Positions 35,908 through 46,382 of a stretch of DNA of 64,000 nucleotides are shown piece by piece. Source of the DNA: Pseudomonadota bacterium (lineage in GTDB: Bacteria > Bdellovibrionota > UBA1018 > CAIMNF01). The notes beneath the pieces are model-generated. The model had not been told where the DNA came from and did not search any database. It saw nothing but the letters and a program-made list of their open reading frames with translations. The stretch is from NCBI GenBank assembly GCA_027491115.1, contig JAIXWV010000020.1, positions 62,001 to 126,000 of the forward strand, in the 5' to 3' direction. Made by a program: the position numbers and the translations under genes. Positions within the stretch are counted from its first letter, which is position 1, and each line of letters starts with the position of its first letter.

Positions 35908-38118
35908 ATGAACTCCCGGTCATTCTCACTGCGGTTTAGACTCCTGCTCCTGATCATCTCCGTCACCTTAATCTTTGGTGGGATGGGGTATTTCATCCTG
36001 GAAAGGATCTCCGCAACCGTAGCTCAGAAGGAACTGCACTCTTTCCAGTCCTACTCCCTATCCTTGGCCAGAAGCATCGAAGCCCAGTTTTTCGAGCGCT
36101 ACGGAGATGTACAAAGTTTCTCGGAGAGTCCACTGGTCAAGTCCCGATCCCGGGAAGCGGCGGTTCCGTTCTTGAATCGCATGGTGGAGCTGTATGGCAT
36201 TTACGATTTAATCTTGGTCACGGATGAATCCGGGAATTTGATTGCGGTCAACTCGAAAGGTCCGAATGGAAAGTCCATCGAGACCGAGTCCTTGTACTCC
36301 CGTGATTACTCCACGACCGAGTGGTTTCGGGCAATCCAAGAAGGCAAGACCACGGACTCCCAAGAAAAAGGCCTGAAGGGAACGTACTTCCAGGATGTCC
36401 ACATCGACCCGAACACTACGACTGCCTACGGCTCCGACCATTTGAGCAACAGCTTCAGCACGGCTCTCCGGGACTCCCGCGGGCGCTGGATCGGCGTGAT
36501 TTCTGCCCATGCGGGATCCCGCTGGTTTGAGGTCCCGGTCAAAGAGACTTACGCCAACCTGAAAAAGCTCGGAATGAATACGAGCGACGTGAGTTTGATC
36601 GACAATGACGGCACACTCCTTTTCGAATACTCCTCCAACCCGGCGAAAATCGAGCTTGATCCGGCCCGATACGACATGAATCGTCTTCTGAAGCTCAATT
36701 ACGCAAAGGCTGGATTCGAACCCGGAAAGCGTTTGAGTGAAGGCAAAGAAGGTTCGGGAACCTTCACAGACCCAACTTCCAGCGAGACTTACACGACCGG
36801 ATTCACACCGCTCAAGGGACCGAAGTTCGTAGACTCGATCGGTTGGGGCGTTCTGGTCCGGAACTCATCAAAATTCAACGAAGGATTGGCGGAATTGACC
36901 GCCTTCAAGGTCCGGGTTTACTGGACCATGGGAATCCTGATCCTTGTATCTTGGATCGTAGCGGGCTTTCTTTCGTCCTCTTTGGCACGGAAGATCTCCG
37001 AGCTTGCCCGATCTCTCTCGGAAAGAACCCTTGAAGTGGCCTCGGCAGCCCAATCGATTTCAGCATCCAGCCAGAACCTTTCCTCTTCAGTGAGTGAGCA
37101 GGCCGCATCGCTTCAAGAAACGGCATCGGCACTCGAGCAAATGGGCTCCATGATCCATTCAAGCAGTGAGAATGCCGCTCGCTCGGCTGAAGCTTCAAAG
37201 AAAAGCCATGAACTGGCGGGCACGGGTCGGGACTCGATGGACCAACTCATCGTTGCGATGAGCGAGATCAAGAGCGGCTCCGAAGTCATTTTGGAACGCG
37301 TGGACCAGGGTAACGCCAAGATAACCGGAATCGTCAACCTGATCCAGGAGATCGGCCAGAAGACCAAGATCATCAATGACATTGTCTTCCAGACCAAGCT
37401 CCTCTCATTCAACGCTTCCGTCGAAGCCGCCCGTGCAGGTGAGCACGGGAAAGGATTCTCGGTGGTTGCCGAAGAAGTCGGAAACCTCGCCCAGATGAGC
37501 GGGAGCGCCGCAAAAGAAATTTCGACCCTGCTCGATTCGAGCACTCAACGGGTTGAGGAGATTGTCCGGGAAACTCGCTCCCTCGTGGAACAGGAAGCTC
37601 GACGCGGTCGGGACAAAGTCGAGAAGGGCACTGGAGTGGCCACCCATTGTCGCGAAATTCTGGAGCAGATTTTCGAAGGAACAGGATCTGTCCAGGCGAT
37701 GGTAACCGAAATCTCCGGAGCAACCCGCCAGCAGAGTCAAGGCATCCAGGAGATCAATAAAGCCATGAGCCAGCTCGACCAAGCCACTCAGCAGAATTCG
37801 AGCATCTCCCAGACAGGAGCCTCGGCAGCCCTCCAACTGACCACCCAATCCGAGCAGCTGAAGAAGCTGGTTAGCGAGCTCCAAGCAGCTGTGTTTGGTG
37901 AGCAACCGAGATCGTCCGACCACCCCGCTCTCTCAGACGTGGTGGCGAATGAAAAAGCGCCTGAACCCAAGACCGAAGTCAGGGTTGAGTTCAAGCCTGA
38001 ACCGAAGCTCGAAACGAAGCCCGCCCAAACCGAGCGGAAGGCCGCCCAGGTGACCAAACCGGTCGATCCCGGACTCGGAGTTCCGAGTGCAGACGATCCT
38101 CGTTTCGAGGATCTCTAA
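35908..38118 (+). CDS. methyl-accepting chemotaxis protein with periplasmic Cache-type sensor
   Basis: 736 residues. TM1 at about 12-32, a periplasmic domain of about 300 residues with the features of a double Cache sensor ([44 protein letters not shown]), TM2 at about 337-360, then directly a coiled-coil signalling region without a clear HAMP domain. The hairpin tip reads [36 protein letters not shown], matching the CheA/CheW contact site. A Pro/Glu/Lys-rich tail ends in DDPRFEDL. Senses an unknown small ligand. Confidence 0.9.
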   Translation: MNSRSFSLRFRLLLLIISVTLIFGGMGYFILERISATVAQKELHSFQSYSLSLARSIEAQFFERYGDVQSFSESPLVKSRSREAAVPFLNRMVELYGIYDLILVTDESGNLIAVNSKGPNGKSIETESLYSRDYSTTEWFRAIQEGKTTDSQEKGLKGTYFQDVHIDPNTTTAYGSDHLSNSFSTALRDSRGRWIGVISAHAGSRWFEVPVKETYANLKKLGMNTSDVSLIDNDGTLLFEYSSNPAKIELDPARYDMNRLLKLNYAKAGFEPGKRLSEGKEGSGTFTDPTSSETYTTGFTPLKGPKFVDSIGWGVLVRNSSKFNEGLAELTAFKVRVYWTMGILILVSWIVAGFLSSSLARKISELARSLSERTLEVASAAQSISASSQNLSSSVSEQAASLQETASALEQMGSMIHSSSENAARSAEASKKSHELAGTGRDSMDQLIVAMSEIKSGSEVILERVDQGNAKITGIVNLIQEIGQKTKIINDIVFQTKLLSFNASVEAARAGEHGKGFSVVAEEVGNLAQMSGSAAKEISTLLDSSTQRVEEIVRETRSLVEQEARRGRDKVEKGTGVATHCREILEQIFEGTGSVQAMVTEISGATRQQSQGIQEINKAMSQLDQATQQNSSISQTGASAALQLTTQSEQLKKLVSELQAAVFGEQPRSSDHPALSDVVANEKAPEPKTEVRVEFKPEPKLETKPAQTERKAAQVTKPVDPGLGVPSADDPRFEDL

Positions 38119-38165
38119 AGATCTCTGCGGTTGTCAGATCCGGGGGTTCGTGCAAAAGTCAGCGC

Positions 38166-38846
38166 ATGCTTTTACAAGTGCGTTCCCTCGAAAAAACCTA
38201 TTCCCGGGGTGAAGAGACCATCCGTGCATTGAGAGGCGTGAGTCTCGAGATTCCCGAGGGTCAGTTTGTGTCCATCATGGGTCCGAGTGGGTCCGGAAAA
38301 AGCACCCTCCTTCATTTGATGGGTGGGTTGGACCGTCCGAGCTCAGGGCAGGTGATCCTCGGAGGGGAGTCGATCGATCGTCTCAGCGACCACGACCTTT
38401 CCCTATTCCGCCGTCGCAAGCTGGGGTTCATTTTCCAATTTTTCAACCTCCTCCCCACCCTCTCCGCACTGGAGAACGTGGCGCTCCCCCGTCTTCTCGG
38501 AAACGAATCACTGAAAGAGATCGAACCCCGGGCGCGGGAGCTCCTCGGTATGATGGGGCTCGAAAGCCGGATCCATCACAAACCCGATCAGCTCTCGGGT
38601 GGAGAAATGCAGCGTGTTGCGATCGCCCGTGCATTGATCAGTGATCCGCTCCTCATTCTGGCAGACGAACCCACCGGAAATCTCGACTCGAAAACCGGGG
38701 AATCCATCCTGACCCTTCTGCGGGACATGGCTCTCAAAACGGGGAAGACCATCGTGATGGTGACCCACGATCCGAAAGCCGCCTCCTACGGAAACCGCCT
38801 TCTCCGGATGCGTGACGGAGTACTCGAGTCGGATGAGACTGTTTAA
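38166..38846 (+). CDS. ABC transporter ATPase, LolD/MacB-like
   Basis: 226 residues. Walker A GPSGSGKST (39-47), signature LSGGEMQRVAIARAL, Walker B LLILADEPTGNLDS and the switch VTHD are all intact. The family pairs with FtsX-type permeases that work on the periplasmic side (LolCDE, MacB, YbbA). Its stop overlaps the permease gene by 14 bases. First gene of a four-gene cassette. Confidence 0.92.
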   Translation: MLLQVRSLEKTYSRGEETIRALRGVSLEIPEGQFVSIMGPSGSGKSTLLHLMGGLDRPSSGQVILGGESIDRLSDHDLSLFRRRKLGFIFQFFNLLPTLSALENVALPRLLGNESLKEIEPRARELLGMMGLESRIHHKPDQLSGGEMQRVAIARALISDPLLILADEPTGNLDSKTGESILTLLRDMALKTGKTIVMVTHDPKAASYGNRLLRMRDGVLESDETV

Positions 38847-41436
38847 CGTTTTCCGACATATCGGACTGAGTCACCTGAAAGCACGGCCCGCTCGCGCGGT
38901 TTTGACGACTCTCGGGGTCGCCTTCGGGATCTCACTCTATGTGGCGATCGCCATCATCAACCACTCCACGCGGAACTCCATGCGCGACAGCATCGACGCA
39001 GTGGCCGGAAAGGCCCGACTCAGCATCTCGGCGGGAATCGCAGGGTTTCCGGAAGACCGACTCGAGGTGATCCGGGTGATCCCGGGAGTGAAATCCGCGG
39101 TGCCGATGATCGAAGCACGAGCGTTTTTCGAGGGCGCAACCGAATCGGCTGACGGCCTCCAGATCATGGGGGTCGACCTTCTGCAGGAGGCCTCCGTTCG
39201 CACCTACAAGGCTACCGATCAGAAGATCATCGATGACCCCCTTACCTTCCTAAACCAGGCCGATAGCATCATTCTGACTCAAAACCTCGCGACGAAGCGT
39301 GGTCTCAAGATCGACGACAAAATCCGGCTCTCAACCGCCCTCGGTGCCCGGGAGTTCACCATTCGCGGACTGCTCGAACCCGAGGGGGCGGCCCGGGCTT
39401 ACGGTGGCTCCCTTGCGATCATGGACATCGACGGGGCTCGCGTGAGCTTCGGCAAGGAGAACAAGCTCGACCGGGTCGATATCGTGCCCCGGAACGGCGA
39501 GGATTTGAACGCACTCCAAACGAGAATCGAGTCCACCCTAGGGGCAGGTTACCGTGTGGAACGTCCCGAGACGCAGTCCGAGCAGATGGAACGCATGCTC
39601 GACTCCTACCAGCTGATCCTGACCTTCTTCAGTTCTCTGGCCCTGCTGGTCGGGCTGTTTTTGGTCATGAATTCAATCTCCGTTGCGGTTGCTGAACGAA
39701 AACGTGAGATCGGGACTCTCCGAGCACTCGGAGCAACACGATCCCTTATGGTTGCTTTGTTTGTGAGCGAAGTGGTCGGGATCGGTTTCATGGGATCCGC
39801 CTTGGGCTGCATCCTCGGAAAAGGACTCGCCCACAAGATGTCCTCACAGATCACCACGTCGGTGGCCGCTCAGTTCCAGATGAGGATTGAAATCTCGCAT
39901 TTGGACTTCACCACTTCACAGATGCTCTTCACCTTGGTGGCGGGAACCCTCGCAGCCGTAATCGCAGCATTTTTTCCGGCTTTGAGAGCAGCCACCATCC
40001 ACCCTCTGGAATCGATGCGCCGTCATTCCGAATCCTCGGATCCTGCAGAAACCCGTAGATCGAACCTCCAAGTGGTGTTCGGAGTCCTGTTGCTCGTATT
40101 CATGAGTCTCTCGATGATCTTCTCCTGGGGTAAGGTCTGGATCGGGATTGACCTCCTGACCAAGGCCTCGGCGGTCCTGGGGGCGGCTCTCTTCGGTCCA
40201 TTCCTGGTGCTCGGTCTCCTGCGACTCACCCGGGGATTCGGCGCGAAGCTTTCTTTCCCCGTTCTGCGTCTTGCCCAGGAAAACCTCCTCCGCTCCAGAA
40301 AACGTACCGGTGCCAATGTGATGGCCCTCATGGTCGGACTGTTCCTGGTCATGTTGATTGCAAGCGTCCGGTCGAGCTTTCACGACACCTTGACCCAGTG
40401 GCTGGACCGGATCTTCGTGGCGGACATCATGGTGGGTTCGAACGGCCGCTTCATCAGCGGAGACGTTCAAGCGATCCAGGACTCAATCCTGCCCGAACTC
40501 CTCGCCGTCCCCGGAATCAAGCCGATCGGCACAGATCGCGGTGCGGCCACCCGGATCATTCCCTACTACTACGAGGGCAAGAAGATGGCGATCAAGGCCA
40601 TTGACCGCTATGCGGACTTTTATCGCTTCCAGAACATTCCGGTCAACGGATCCGACCGCGTCCAAACGGCATTGGACTGGTATGAAAGCCCGGAGCCGGC
40701 GGCTTTGGTTTCAAGAGGATTCCTCACCAATGCCGGTAAGAAAATAGGTGACCACTTCGAGCTCGACTCCCCCGGTGGCAAAGTCAGTTTCCGGATCGCA
40801 GGAGAAATCATCGACTATGCCTCCTCACAGGGAGTGATTTATCTCGACCGCCGGGTGTACAAGAAACACTGGAACGACTCCCTCGTGACCGTGTTCGTTC
40901 TCAACCTAGAAACCGGATACACCTTCGAACAGGTCCGGAGCGAGATCGCCAAGAGGCTTGGCAAAAAATGGAACCTCGTCACCATTTCCAACCGTGAGTT
41001 CAAGGACCAGATGCAATCGGCCGTGGAGCGGAGCTTCGCCTACACCCGGGTGATCGAAACCATCGCCCTCCTCGTGGGCCTGCTCGGTCTCTTGAACACC
41101 CTCCTGATCAGTGTGATGGAGCGGACCCGGGAGATCGGGGTGCTTCGGGCCATCGGGTCGACCCGGGTCCAAATCTCGAAAATGATCCTCTTTGAGGCCG
41201 TCATTCAAGGTTTCTTCGGAGCTTGTGTCGCGATCCTCCTCGGTGCCTACGTGGGAAGGCTGTTTGTCGAGTACGCACTGACCGAACAACTCGGCTGGAT
41301 CATCGAATACCATTTCCCAAAACAATCGGTCTGGATGACCATCATCACTGGAGTCCTGGTCGCCGCGGTAGCCGGCATCTGGCCGGCACGGCGCGCTTCA
41401 GGTCTCGAAATCACGGAGGCCCTCGATTATGAATAA
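38833..41436 (+). CDS. ABC permease with two FtsX units
   Basis: 867 residues from MRLFNVFRH; an in-frame GTG seven codons earlier is an alternative. The N-terminal half has one TM (25-45), a long MacB-type periplasmic domain and three TMs near 265-395; the second half repeats this (TM near 490, periplasmic domain with KAIDRYADFYRF, three TMs at 735-865). Both halves end with the FtsX motif of (T)REIG(T/V)LRA(L/I)G. This 'YbbP-like' duplicated layout gives a full permease in one chain. Such pumps move or extract molecules in the periplasm rather than drive uptake. Confidence 0.9.
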   Translation: MRLFNVFRHIGLSHLKARPARAVLTTLGVAFGISLYVAIAIINHSTRNSMRDSIDAVAGKARLSISAGIAGFPEDRLEVIRVIPGVKSAVPMIEARAFFEGATESADGLQIMGVDLLQEASVRTYKATDQKIIDDPLTFLNQADSIILTQNLATKRGLKIDDKIRLSTALGAREFTIRGLLEPEGAARAYGGSLAIMDIDGARVSFGKENKLDRVDIVPRNGEDLNALQTRIESTLGAGYRVERPETQSEQMERMLDSYQLILTFFSSLALLVGLFLVMNSISVAVAERKREIGTLRALGATRSLMVALFVSEVVGIGFMGSALGCILGKGLAHKMSSQITTSVAAQFQMRIEISHLDFTTSQMLFTLVAGTLAAVIAAFFPALRAATIHPLESMRRHSESSDPAETRRSNLQVVFGVLLLVFMSLSMIFSWGKVWIGIDLLTKASAVLGAALFGPFLVLGLLRLTRGFGAKLSFPVLRLAQENLLRSRKRTGANVMALMVGLFLVMLIASVRSSFHDTLTQWLDRIFVADIMVGSNGRFISGDVQAIQDSILPELLAVPGIKPIGTDRGAATRIIPYYYEGKKMAIKAIDRYADFYRFQNIPVNGSDRVQTALDWYESPEPAALVSRGFLTNAGKKIGDHFELDSPGGKVSFRIAGEIIDYASSQGVIYLDRRVYKKHWNDSLVTVFVLNLETGYTFEQVRSEIAKRLGKKWNLVTISNREFKDQMQSAVERSFAYTRVIETIALLVGLLGLLNTLLISVMERTREIGVLRAIGSTRVQISKMILFEAVIQGFFGACVAILLGAYVGRLFVEYALTEQLGWIIEYHFPKQSVWMTIITGVLVAAVAGIWPARRASGLEITEALDYE

Positions 41437-42247
41437 ACCCCTCATGTCCTTTTTGTCACTCAGCGCACTCGTGGCGATCCTTCCTCTCCGGGTATGGGCC
41501 GACCCCGCACTCGACATCATGAAGAAGAACGAAGAAGTCAGGAAAGTGAACGAGTTCGAGTCCCGCGCCCGTCTTTCCACGGGCAACCTGACCGACAAAT
41601 CGGAAAAAGTGAAGGAGTTCACGTTCTGGAGGAAGGTGCAAGCGGACCGGATCCACAACAGCACCCTCACCCGCTTCCACTCCCCGGCCGAAGTCCGGAA
41701 CGAGGGGATTCTCATTGTCGAGAATCCGGATGGAAAGAACGACGTCCTCCTGTATTTGCCGAACTTCAAAAAAACCCGCAGGGTGGAGAGTCAGCAACAG
41801 AGTGGGAGCTTCATGGGTTCGGTGTTCAGCTATTCGGACATCGCCACTCCCCACACCTCGGACTACCGTTATAAGATCCTCCGGCAAGAGAAATGTCCGG
41901 GAGCCGAACACACTTCCGTCCAGTGCCACGTGATCGAAGCCCTGCCTTTGAACGAAGATGTGCTCGAGCGGACCGGCTATTCAAAATCGGTGGTCTGGAT
42001 CCGTGCGGACAATTTCATGGCCGTCAAAGGGGAATACACGAACCCCCAGGGAGAGCTCTTCAAACGACTCGAAGCGGGGCAGATCAAGATGGTGGATCCC
42101 AAGGAAAAAAAGTGGCTCGCCCATTCCCTGTCGATCGAGAACCTGAAGACCCGTGACTACACCCGCCTCCTCTTTTCGAACGTGAAAGTGAACGGCGGAA
42201 TCGCAGATGCGGTGTTCACCCAACAAAACCTCCAGAAAGTCCGATGA
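41429..42247 (+). CDS. LolA-like periplasmic lipoprotein-sorting protein
   Basis: 272 residues with a cleaved-type signal peptide (ending RVWA). Mature part begins PALDIMKKNEEVRKV and includes YLPNFKKTRRVESQQQSGSFMGSVFSYSDIATP, a pattern typical of the 'outer membrane lipoprotein-sorting' LolA/LolB-fold family that is found next to RND or ABC exporters. This fold carries a lipid or lipoprotein across the periplasm. The start overlaps the permease gene by 8 bases and its stop overlaps the next start by 4. Confidence 0.8.
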   Translation: MNKPLMSFLSLSALVAILPLRVWADPALDIMKKNEEVRKVNEFESRARLSTGNLTDKSEKVKEFTFWRKVQADRIHNSTLTRFHSPAEVRNEGILIVENPDGKNDVLLYLPNFKKTRRVESQQQSGSFMGSVFSYSDIATPHTSDYRYKILRQEKCPGAEHTSVQCHVIEALPLNEDVLERTGYSKSVVWIRADNFMAVKGEYTNPQGELFKRLEAGQIKMVDPKEKKWLAHSLSIENLKTRDYTRLLFSNVKVNGGIADAVFTQQNLQKVR

Positions 42248-43617
42248 CCCGTTTTTGGATCCCGATCCTGGTTTTCTTGCTGTTCCAGGATCCAGTAGCT
42301 CTGGCCGCTCCACCCAGGAACAAGGGATACCGTCGATCCGTCCCTGTAGTCGTCCCCAAGTCCCCGCCTAAACCGACCCCTTCTCCCACCCCTGTTCTGG
42401 AATGGCGCGGTCGTATCTATACGGATCATTATTGGTTCACGACGGGAACCCGTCCGGGAGAATTCGAGCAATCGTCTGTGTCCGCCTGGCTCGACGTTTC
42501 GACAGAGTCTTCGTCCAAATCCGGGCTCCGCGGGATCGTGCAACTGGACGCTTTTTACCGCGATATCAATCATCCTGACTCCTCGAGTGCCAGACTGCGC
42601 GTGAGGGAAGCCTATTACTCTTATCTTGGCGACGGTTTCGAGTTCAGGGTCGGGCAGCAAATCGTTCCTTGGGGACGCTCCGACGGAGTGAATCCCACCG
42701 ATTACTTTACAGCAAAGGACATGACCCTGCTGAACCCGGACGACGAGGTCAGACGTCTCGGGGCACCCGGGCTGAACTTGAGCTACACGCCTGACGGGGG
42801 AGCATCGCCTTTCACTTTCCAACTCGTTTTCCAGGCGGCGTATCCTCAGATGCGAATGTTGATCCCGGACCAGGCGATTCCGCCCGGAATCGTTTTCGAA
42901 AAAACCGCCCCTGCACCGGCTTGGTTCCGGTCCGACTCGATCGAAGCGGGAGTGAAGCTTGCTTACCAACAGTCCTCCTTCGACTTTTCGCTGTCCGCAT
43001 TCCGAGGACGGTCCCAATACGCCCAATACCTTTTCGATCTACCCAGCTCATCGATCCGGGCGGTGCATCCCGGAGAAACTGCGGTGGGTGCGGACGGATC
43101 CTTCACTTGGGATGCGCAAGTGTTGCGATTCGAAACCGCCTTGAGGATGCCGGACAACGGCACCCGCGAGGACCCGAACTTCGGTCTCGTCCAACCCTGG
43201 CACTGGGACAGCGTGATCGGTGTCGAACGCCCTCTAGGAGACGATTTCAGGGTCCAGGCACAATTCCTTTATCGCTGGCACTTGTTTTACCCGGGCGCCA
43301 TGGCATTCCTTCCCGTCCAAGTCGCGGTAGGGAATGCGAACGCCCTCATCCTGAACTACCAGGATCAGGGCAATCCGGGAGGCACTCTCCGCCTGGCTTG
43401 GCAAAGGGATGGGTCGGACTTCACCGCGGATGTGTTCATGGTGGGATACTTCGCCAGCGGAGAGAGTTATCTGATCCGGCCGCAGGTGGGATACACCCCG
43501 TTCACCAATATGAAACTGATCACCGGGGCTGATCTTTACGGAGGAAATCCCGACCGACCCCTCGGTGCTCTACGCTCCAGGAGTCACCTTTTTTTCGAAG
43601 CGAAATATGTGTTCTGA
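42244..43617 (+). CDS. outer-membrane barrel, DUF1302-like
   Basis: 457 residues: signal peptide to about residue 22, a Pro-rich linker (SPPKPTPSPTPV), then a barrel of about 400 residues ending in EAKYVF with C-terminal Phe, the BAM recognition form. VGQQIVPWGRSDGVNPTDYFTAKDMT is a strong hallmark of the DUF1302-type porins that accompany LolA-like proteins. ATGA overlap with the LolA-like gene. Likely outer-membrane partner of the ABC/FtsX complex. Confidence 0.78.
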   Translation: MTRFWIPILVFLLFQDPVALAAPPRNKGYRRSVPVVVPKSPPKPTPSPTPVLEWRGRIYTDHYWFTTGTRPGEFEQSSVSAWLDVSTESSSKSGLRGIVQLDAFYRDINHPDSSSARLRVREAYYSYLGDGFEFRVGQQIVPWGRSDGVNPTDYFTAKDMTLLNPDDEVRRLGAPGLNLSYTPDGGASPFTFQLVFQAAYPQMRMLIPDQAIPPGIVFEKTAPAPAWFRSDSIEAGVKLAYQQSSFDFSLSAFRGRSQYAQYLFDLPSSSIRAVHPGETAVGADGSFTWDAQVLRFETALRMPDNGTREDPNFGLVQPWHWDSVIGVERPLGDDFRVQAQFLYRWHLFYPGAMAFLPVQVAVGNANALILNYQDQGNPGGTLRLAWQRDGSDFTADVFMVGYFASGESYLIRPQVGYTPFTNMKLITGADLYGGNPDRPLGALRSRSHLFFEAKYVF

Positions 43618-43645
43618 TCCGTTATTCTGAAGCCAGGGAGAACGC

Positions 43646-44482
43646 ATGATCCGCAGAATTGAAATTCTCGAGGCCGGGCACACCCATCAACTCGAATACC
43701 TCGCCAATCCTGTATCCGGAAAGCTCGAATCGATCCGGTTCCCGACCACCGTGGTTCTGATTGAACACTCAACCCGTGGGCTGATGCTGTTCGACACCGG
43801 GGTCACCCCCCGGCTCCGACATCTGCTGAACCGTTTTCCGGAGCACCTGTTCTCAAATTTTTTTTCGATCGAGATCGACTACGAAACGACCGCAGTTCAT
43901 CAATTGAGGAACCTGGGAATCCGGCCTGATGAAATCCGTCACATCGTGCTCTCCCACTTTCACTCTGACCACATCGCCGGAGTGAATGATTTCCCCGAAG
44001 CCCGGTTTTTCTATTCTCCCGAAGAGTACCGCTCGATGTGCGGCCTCTCTAGGATCGGTCGCATCAGTCATGCTTTCGTGCCTGAGCTTCTCCCCTCGGA
44101 CTTCGTTCATCGGAGAGCCGAACCCGGATTGGAAACCGATCTTCCATTACTGGGATCGGGCTTTTCCGGGCGCGACCTTTTTGGGGACGGCTCCCTGTTC
44201 CTGGTCCCGCTCCCCGGCCACAGTCTCGGGCATCAGGGCTTGTTCCTGCCCGATTACAAGGGAAAGCCCTGGTTCTTCGTAGGAGATGCCGCCCACCTCA
44301 GCTCCTCGATCCGTGATGGAACCTCACCCGTGGCTTTTGGGGCGAAATTGATCTTTCACGACACTGAACAGTATGACGAGACCCTCGGTCGGCTCCAGAC
44401 GGTTCCGGAGACCGTTTGCCTGCTCCCGTGTCACTGCAATGAAGCCTTCTTACGGGCCAAGACTCAGTTGGTGAGTCCCTGA
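43646..44482 (+). CDS. metallo-beta-lactamase-fold hydrolase
   Basis: 278 residues. HFHSDH (motif 2), LPGHSLGHQG (motif 3, His) and FVGDAAH (motif 4, Asp) form a complete dinuclear zinc site; the N-terminal LMLFDTGVTP is the usual strand-turn. The layout resembles quorum-quenching lactonase-type enzymes, but the substrate cannot be told. No signal peptide. It follows the transport cassette by 28 bases and overlaps the convergent glycosyltransferase-like gene by 19 bases. Confidence 0.8.
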   Translation: MIRRIEILEAGHTHQLEYLANPVSGKLESIRFPTTVVLIEHSTRGLMLFDTGVTPRLRHLLNRFPEHLFSNFFSIEIDYETTAVHQLRNLGIRPDEIRHIVLSHFHSDHIAGVNDFPEARFFYSPEEYRSMCGLSRIGRISHAFVPELLPSDFVHRRAEPGLETDLPLLGSGFSGRDLFGDGSLFLVPLPGHSLGHQGLFLPDYKGKPWFFVGDAAHLSSSIRDGTSPVAFGAKLIFHDTEQYDETLGRLQTVPETVCLLPCHCNEAFLRAKTQLVSP

Positions 44483-46206
44483 CCCCGACCATCTTTTTGC
44501 GACGAATCCAACACCCTTGGCCGTGCCAACTCCAGTGTCTTCGTGGTCCAAGCAGTGAGGAGGTCCATGCCTTCGATCATCAGATCGAGCGCCTGAAGCG
44601 TTTCCTTCGCCATGCCTGAAAGGGTTTGGCTCTCGAGATTGTGAATCCTCTGGCGGTACCACTTCAACAGGCACTCGAGTTCGGGTTCGACTCGTGTCAC
44701 CCGTCCGATCAGGGATTCCATTTCGAGCAGCTTTTTACCGCAAGCTTCGATCGCCTCCCGATCCTCGACCGTCATGAGATGTCCGACACGGTTTCGAGAT
44801 GCGAGTGTCTCGAGCTCGCGCGCAGTAATGCTCGCGCCCCCGACGATTTGACTGATGACTTGCACCGAATCCTGGAGACTCCGGATGCGCTTGATCAACG
44901 CCGGACTCAGGGTCAACTTGGTGGCTTCCTGATCGAGCGCCGGCAACCATCCACAGAACCAAGCGCGGGCCATCTGCCCCCGAACCCGGTAGATCCAGGC
45001 CTCGAACTCGCGAATCACTCCGGCGGTTTGTTCGTAACAGACTCCGCCGCCCTCATTCGAAGGACGAATTCTCGATTTGTAGATTTGCGCAGTCTCAAGA
45101 AGACGATTGCAACCGAGATGATCGAAATGCCCCTGAATGGTTAGGGAATTCTTGTGGAACCACTCGCTCTGATAGTAGGACCAGGTGGCATAGGCAGTTT
45201 CTGGATCCCATTCATTGGCTGAAGCAAGGACGACATGGCCGTTCCCGTATGGACCCGTTTCGGTCCATTTGAGACCGAACTCTCGAGCCTCCGGGCCAGT
45301 CGAATAGAAAACCCGCAGATTCACCAGAGACGCGAGGTCGACCATGGGATCCGGACCCGAACAAAGCCAGGAACACTGGGAGAATACGCTCAATATCGTG
45401 TCCCAACCCACGTTCTCGGAAAGACGAATGATGCGCGGACTGTCCGGCAGATCCCGGATCTCCCCCTGCCCCACCACGACCATCCCGTAGTCTGGATTCC
45501 GGCGAAGCACTCGCTCCATCCATTCCGACATCCGGGCAGGCGCTGAGGTTGCGGAGATCGCAATCCACTTGAGGCCCTTGGGTCGCTGGGTCCAAAAGTC
45601 TGGCGCGACAAGAGAAACCGTTTTGAAAAAGTAACGGGACGTTACCTGATGATTTCCAGCGTCCGGTGCGGGCTCACCAGCATGGATCTGGAGCGCAGTC
45701 AGGAGCTGCGTGGTGACCAAATCGGTTTCATGAATATCTTGTTCCACTCCACCCTGGCTCCAGGCATGACGGTACATGCTCCAGGCATCAAAGGAACCCT
45801 GAACAGTATCCTCGCGGACATGATCGCCCAACTTCACGATGGCTGGAATCAGACTCGTGGCGATCGACGCCATCCTTGCGGTTGCTCCCTTGCCGGTCCA
45901 GTTTGCAAGAATGTCGAATCTACGATCCACCACCGGTCCGAGCCAGGTGGCCACACATTGAATTGCCGTTTCCCGTCTCAGGCCTTGAGGCAGAGTCATG
46001 ACCTCTTCGATCCATTCCACTCGGGAAACCGGATCGACACCTTCGGAACGGACCAGCATGCGCACACGGGTCGAGGGATAAAGTTGTTTCACAGCCTTCA
46101 GAGCCATGAGGGAACGCAGAACCTCGGAGAGGGTCCCCAGTTGGACGATCAACAGCTCGAGTGGCCGGCCGGGTGTCTGCGCTGCGGTTTCAACCGGAGT
46201 ATTCAT
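44464..46206 (-). CDS. GT9-like glycosyltransferase with helical C-terminal domain
   Basis: 580 residues. The N-terminal half follows the heptosyltransferase (GT9, GT-B) pattern: LELLIVQLGTLSEVLRSLMALKAVKQLYP at the start, WIAISATSAPARMSEWMERVL in the middle and SQCSWLCSGPDPMVDLASLVNLRVFYSTGP as the donor-side loop. Residues 400-580 are a long, mostly helical domain of unknown kind. Last gene of the flagellar operon, starting within ATGA of the micro-ORF. Context suggests it glycosylates flagellin or another surface protein rather than LPS; this is inference. Confidence 0.6.
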   Translation of the reverse strand: MNTPVETAAQTPGRPLELLIVQLGTLSEVLRSLMALKAVKQLYPSTRVRMLVRSEGVDPVSRVEWIEEVMTLPQGLRRETAIQCVATWLGPVVDRRFDILANWTGKGATARMASIATSLIPAIVKLGDHVREDTVQGSFDAWSMYRHAWSQGGVEQDIHETDLVTTQLLTALQIHAGEPAPDAGNHQVTSRYFFKTVSLVAPDFWTQRPKGLKWIAISATSAPARMSEWMERVLRRNPDYGMVVVGQGEIRDLPDSPRIIRLSENVGWDTILSVFSQCSWLCSGPDPMVDLASLVNLRVFYSTGPEAREFGLKWTETGPYGNGHVVLASANEWDPETAYATWSYYQSEWFHKNSLTIQGHFDHLGCNRLLETAQIYKSRIRPSNEGGGVCYEQTAGVIREFEAWIYRVRGQMARAWFCGWLPALDQEATKLTLSPALIKRIRSLQDSVQVISQIVGGASITARELETLASRNRVGHLMTVEDREAIEACGKKLLEMESLIGRVTRVEPELECLLKWYRQRIHNLESQTLSGMAKETLQALDLMIEGMDLLTAWTTKTLELARPRVLDSSQKDGRGQGLTN

Positions 46207-46349
46207 ACCGCCTCCTGGGCGGCGACCGCGAGTTCCTCGGCCGTGAGAATCTCTAGGGCCAATTCCTCAACCAATTGGAGAGTATTCTTGGGCCTTTGAT
46301 CCGGGTCTTGAATGATCTTTCCTTGCAGAAGTTCGATGTCAGCTACCAT
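46203..46349 (-). CDS. 48-residue micro-protein between TPR and GT9-like genes
   Basis: A 48-codon frame with strong signs of translation: GGAGGACAG ribosome-binding site at the right distance, and a stop that shares ATGA with the next gene start. The product begins MVADIELLQGKIIQDPDQRP and ends LTAEELAVAAQEAV; it is acidic and helical with no signal peptide or membrane segment. Unknown function, possibly a small flagellar chaperone or simply a coupling leader. Confidence 0.6.
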   Translation of the reverse strand: MVADIELLQGKIIQDPDQRPKNTLQLVEELALEILTAEELAVAAQEAV

Positions 46350-46382
46350 CTGTCCTCCATGACAGTTGATCCAGGCGTCGGT

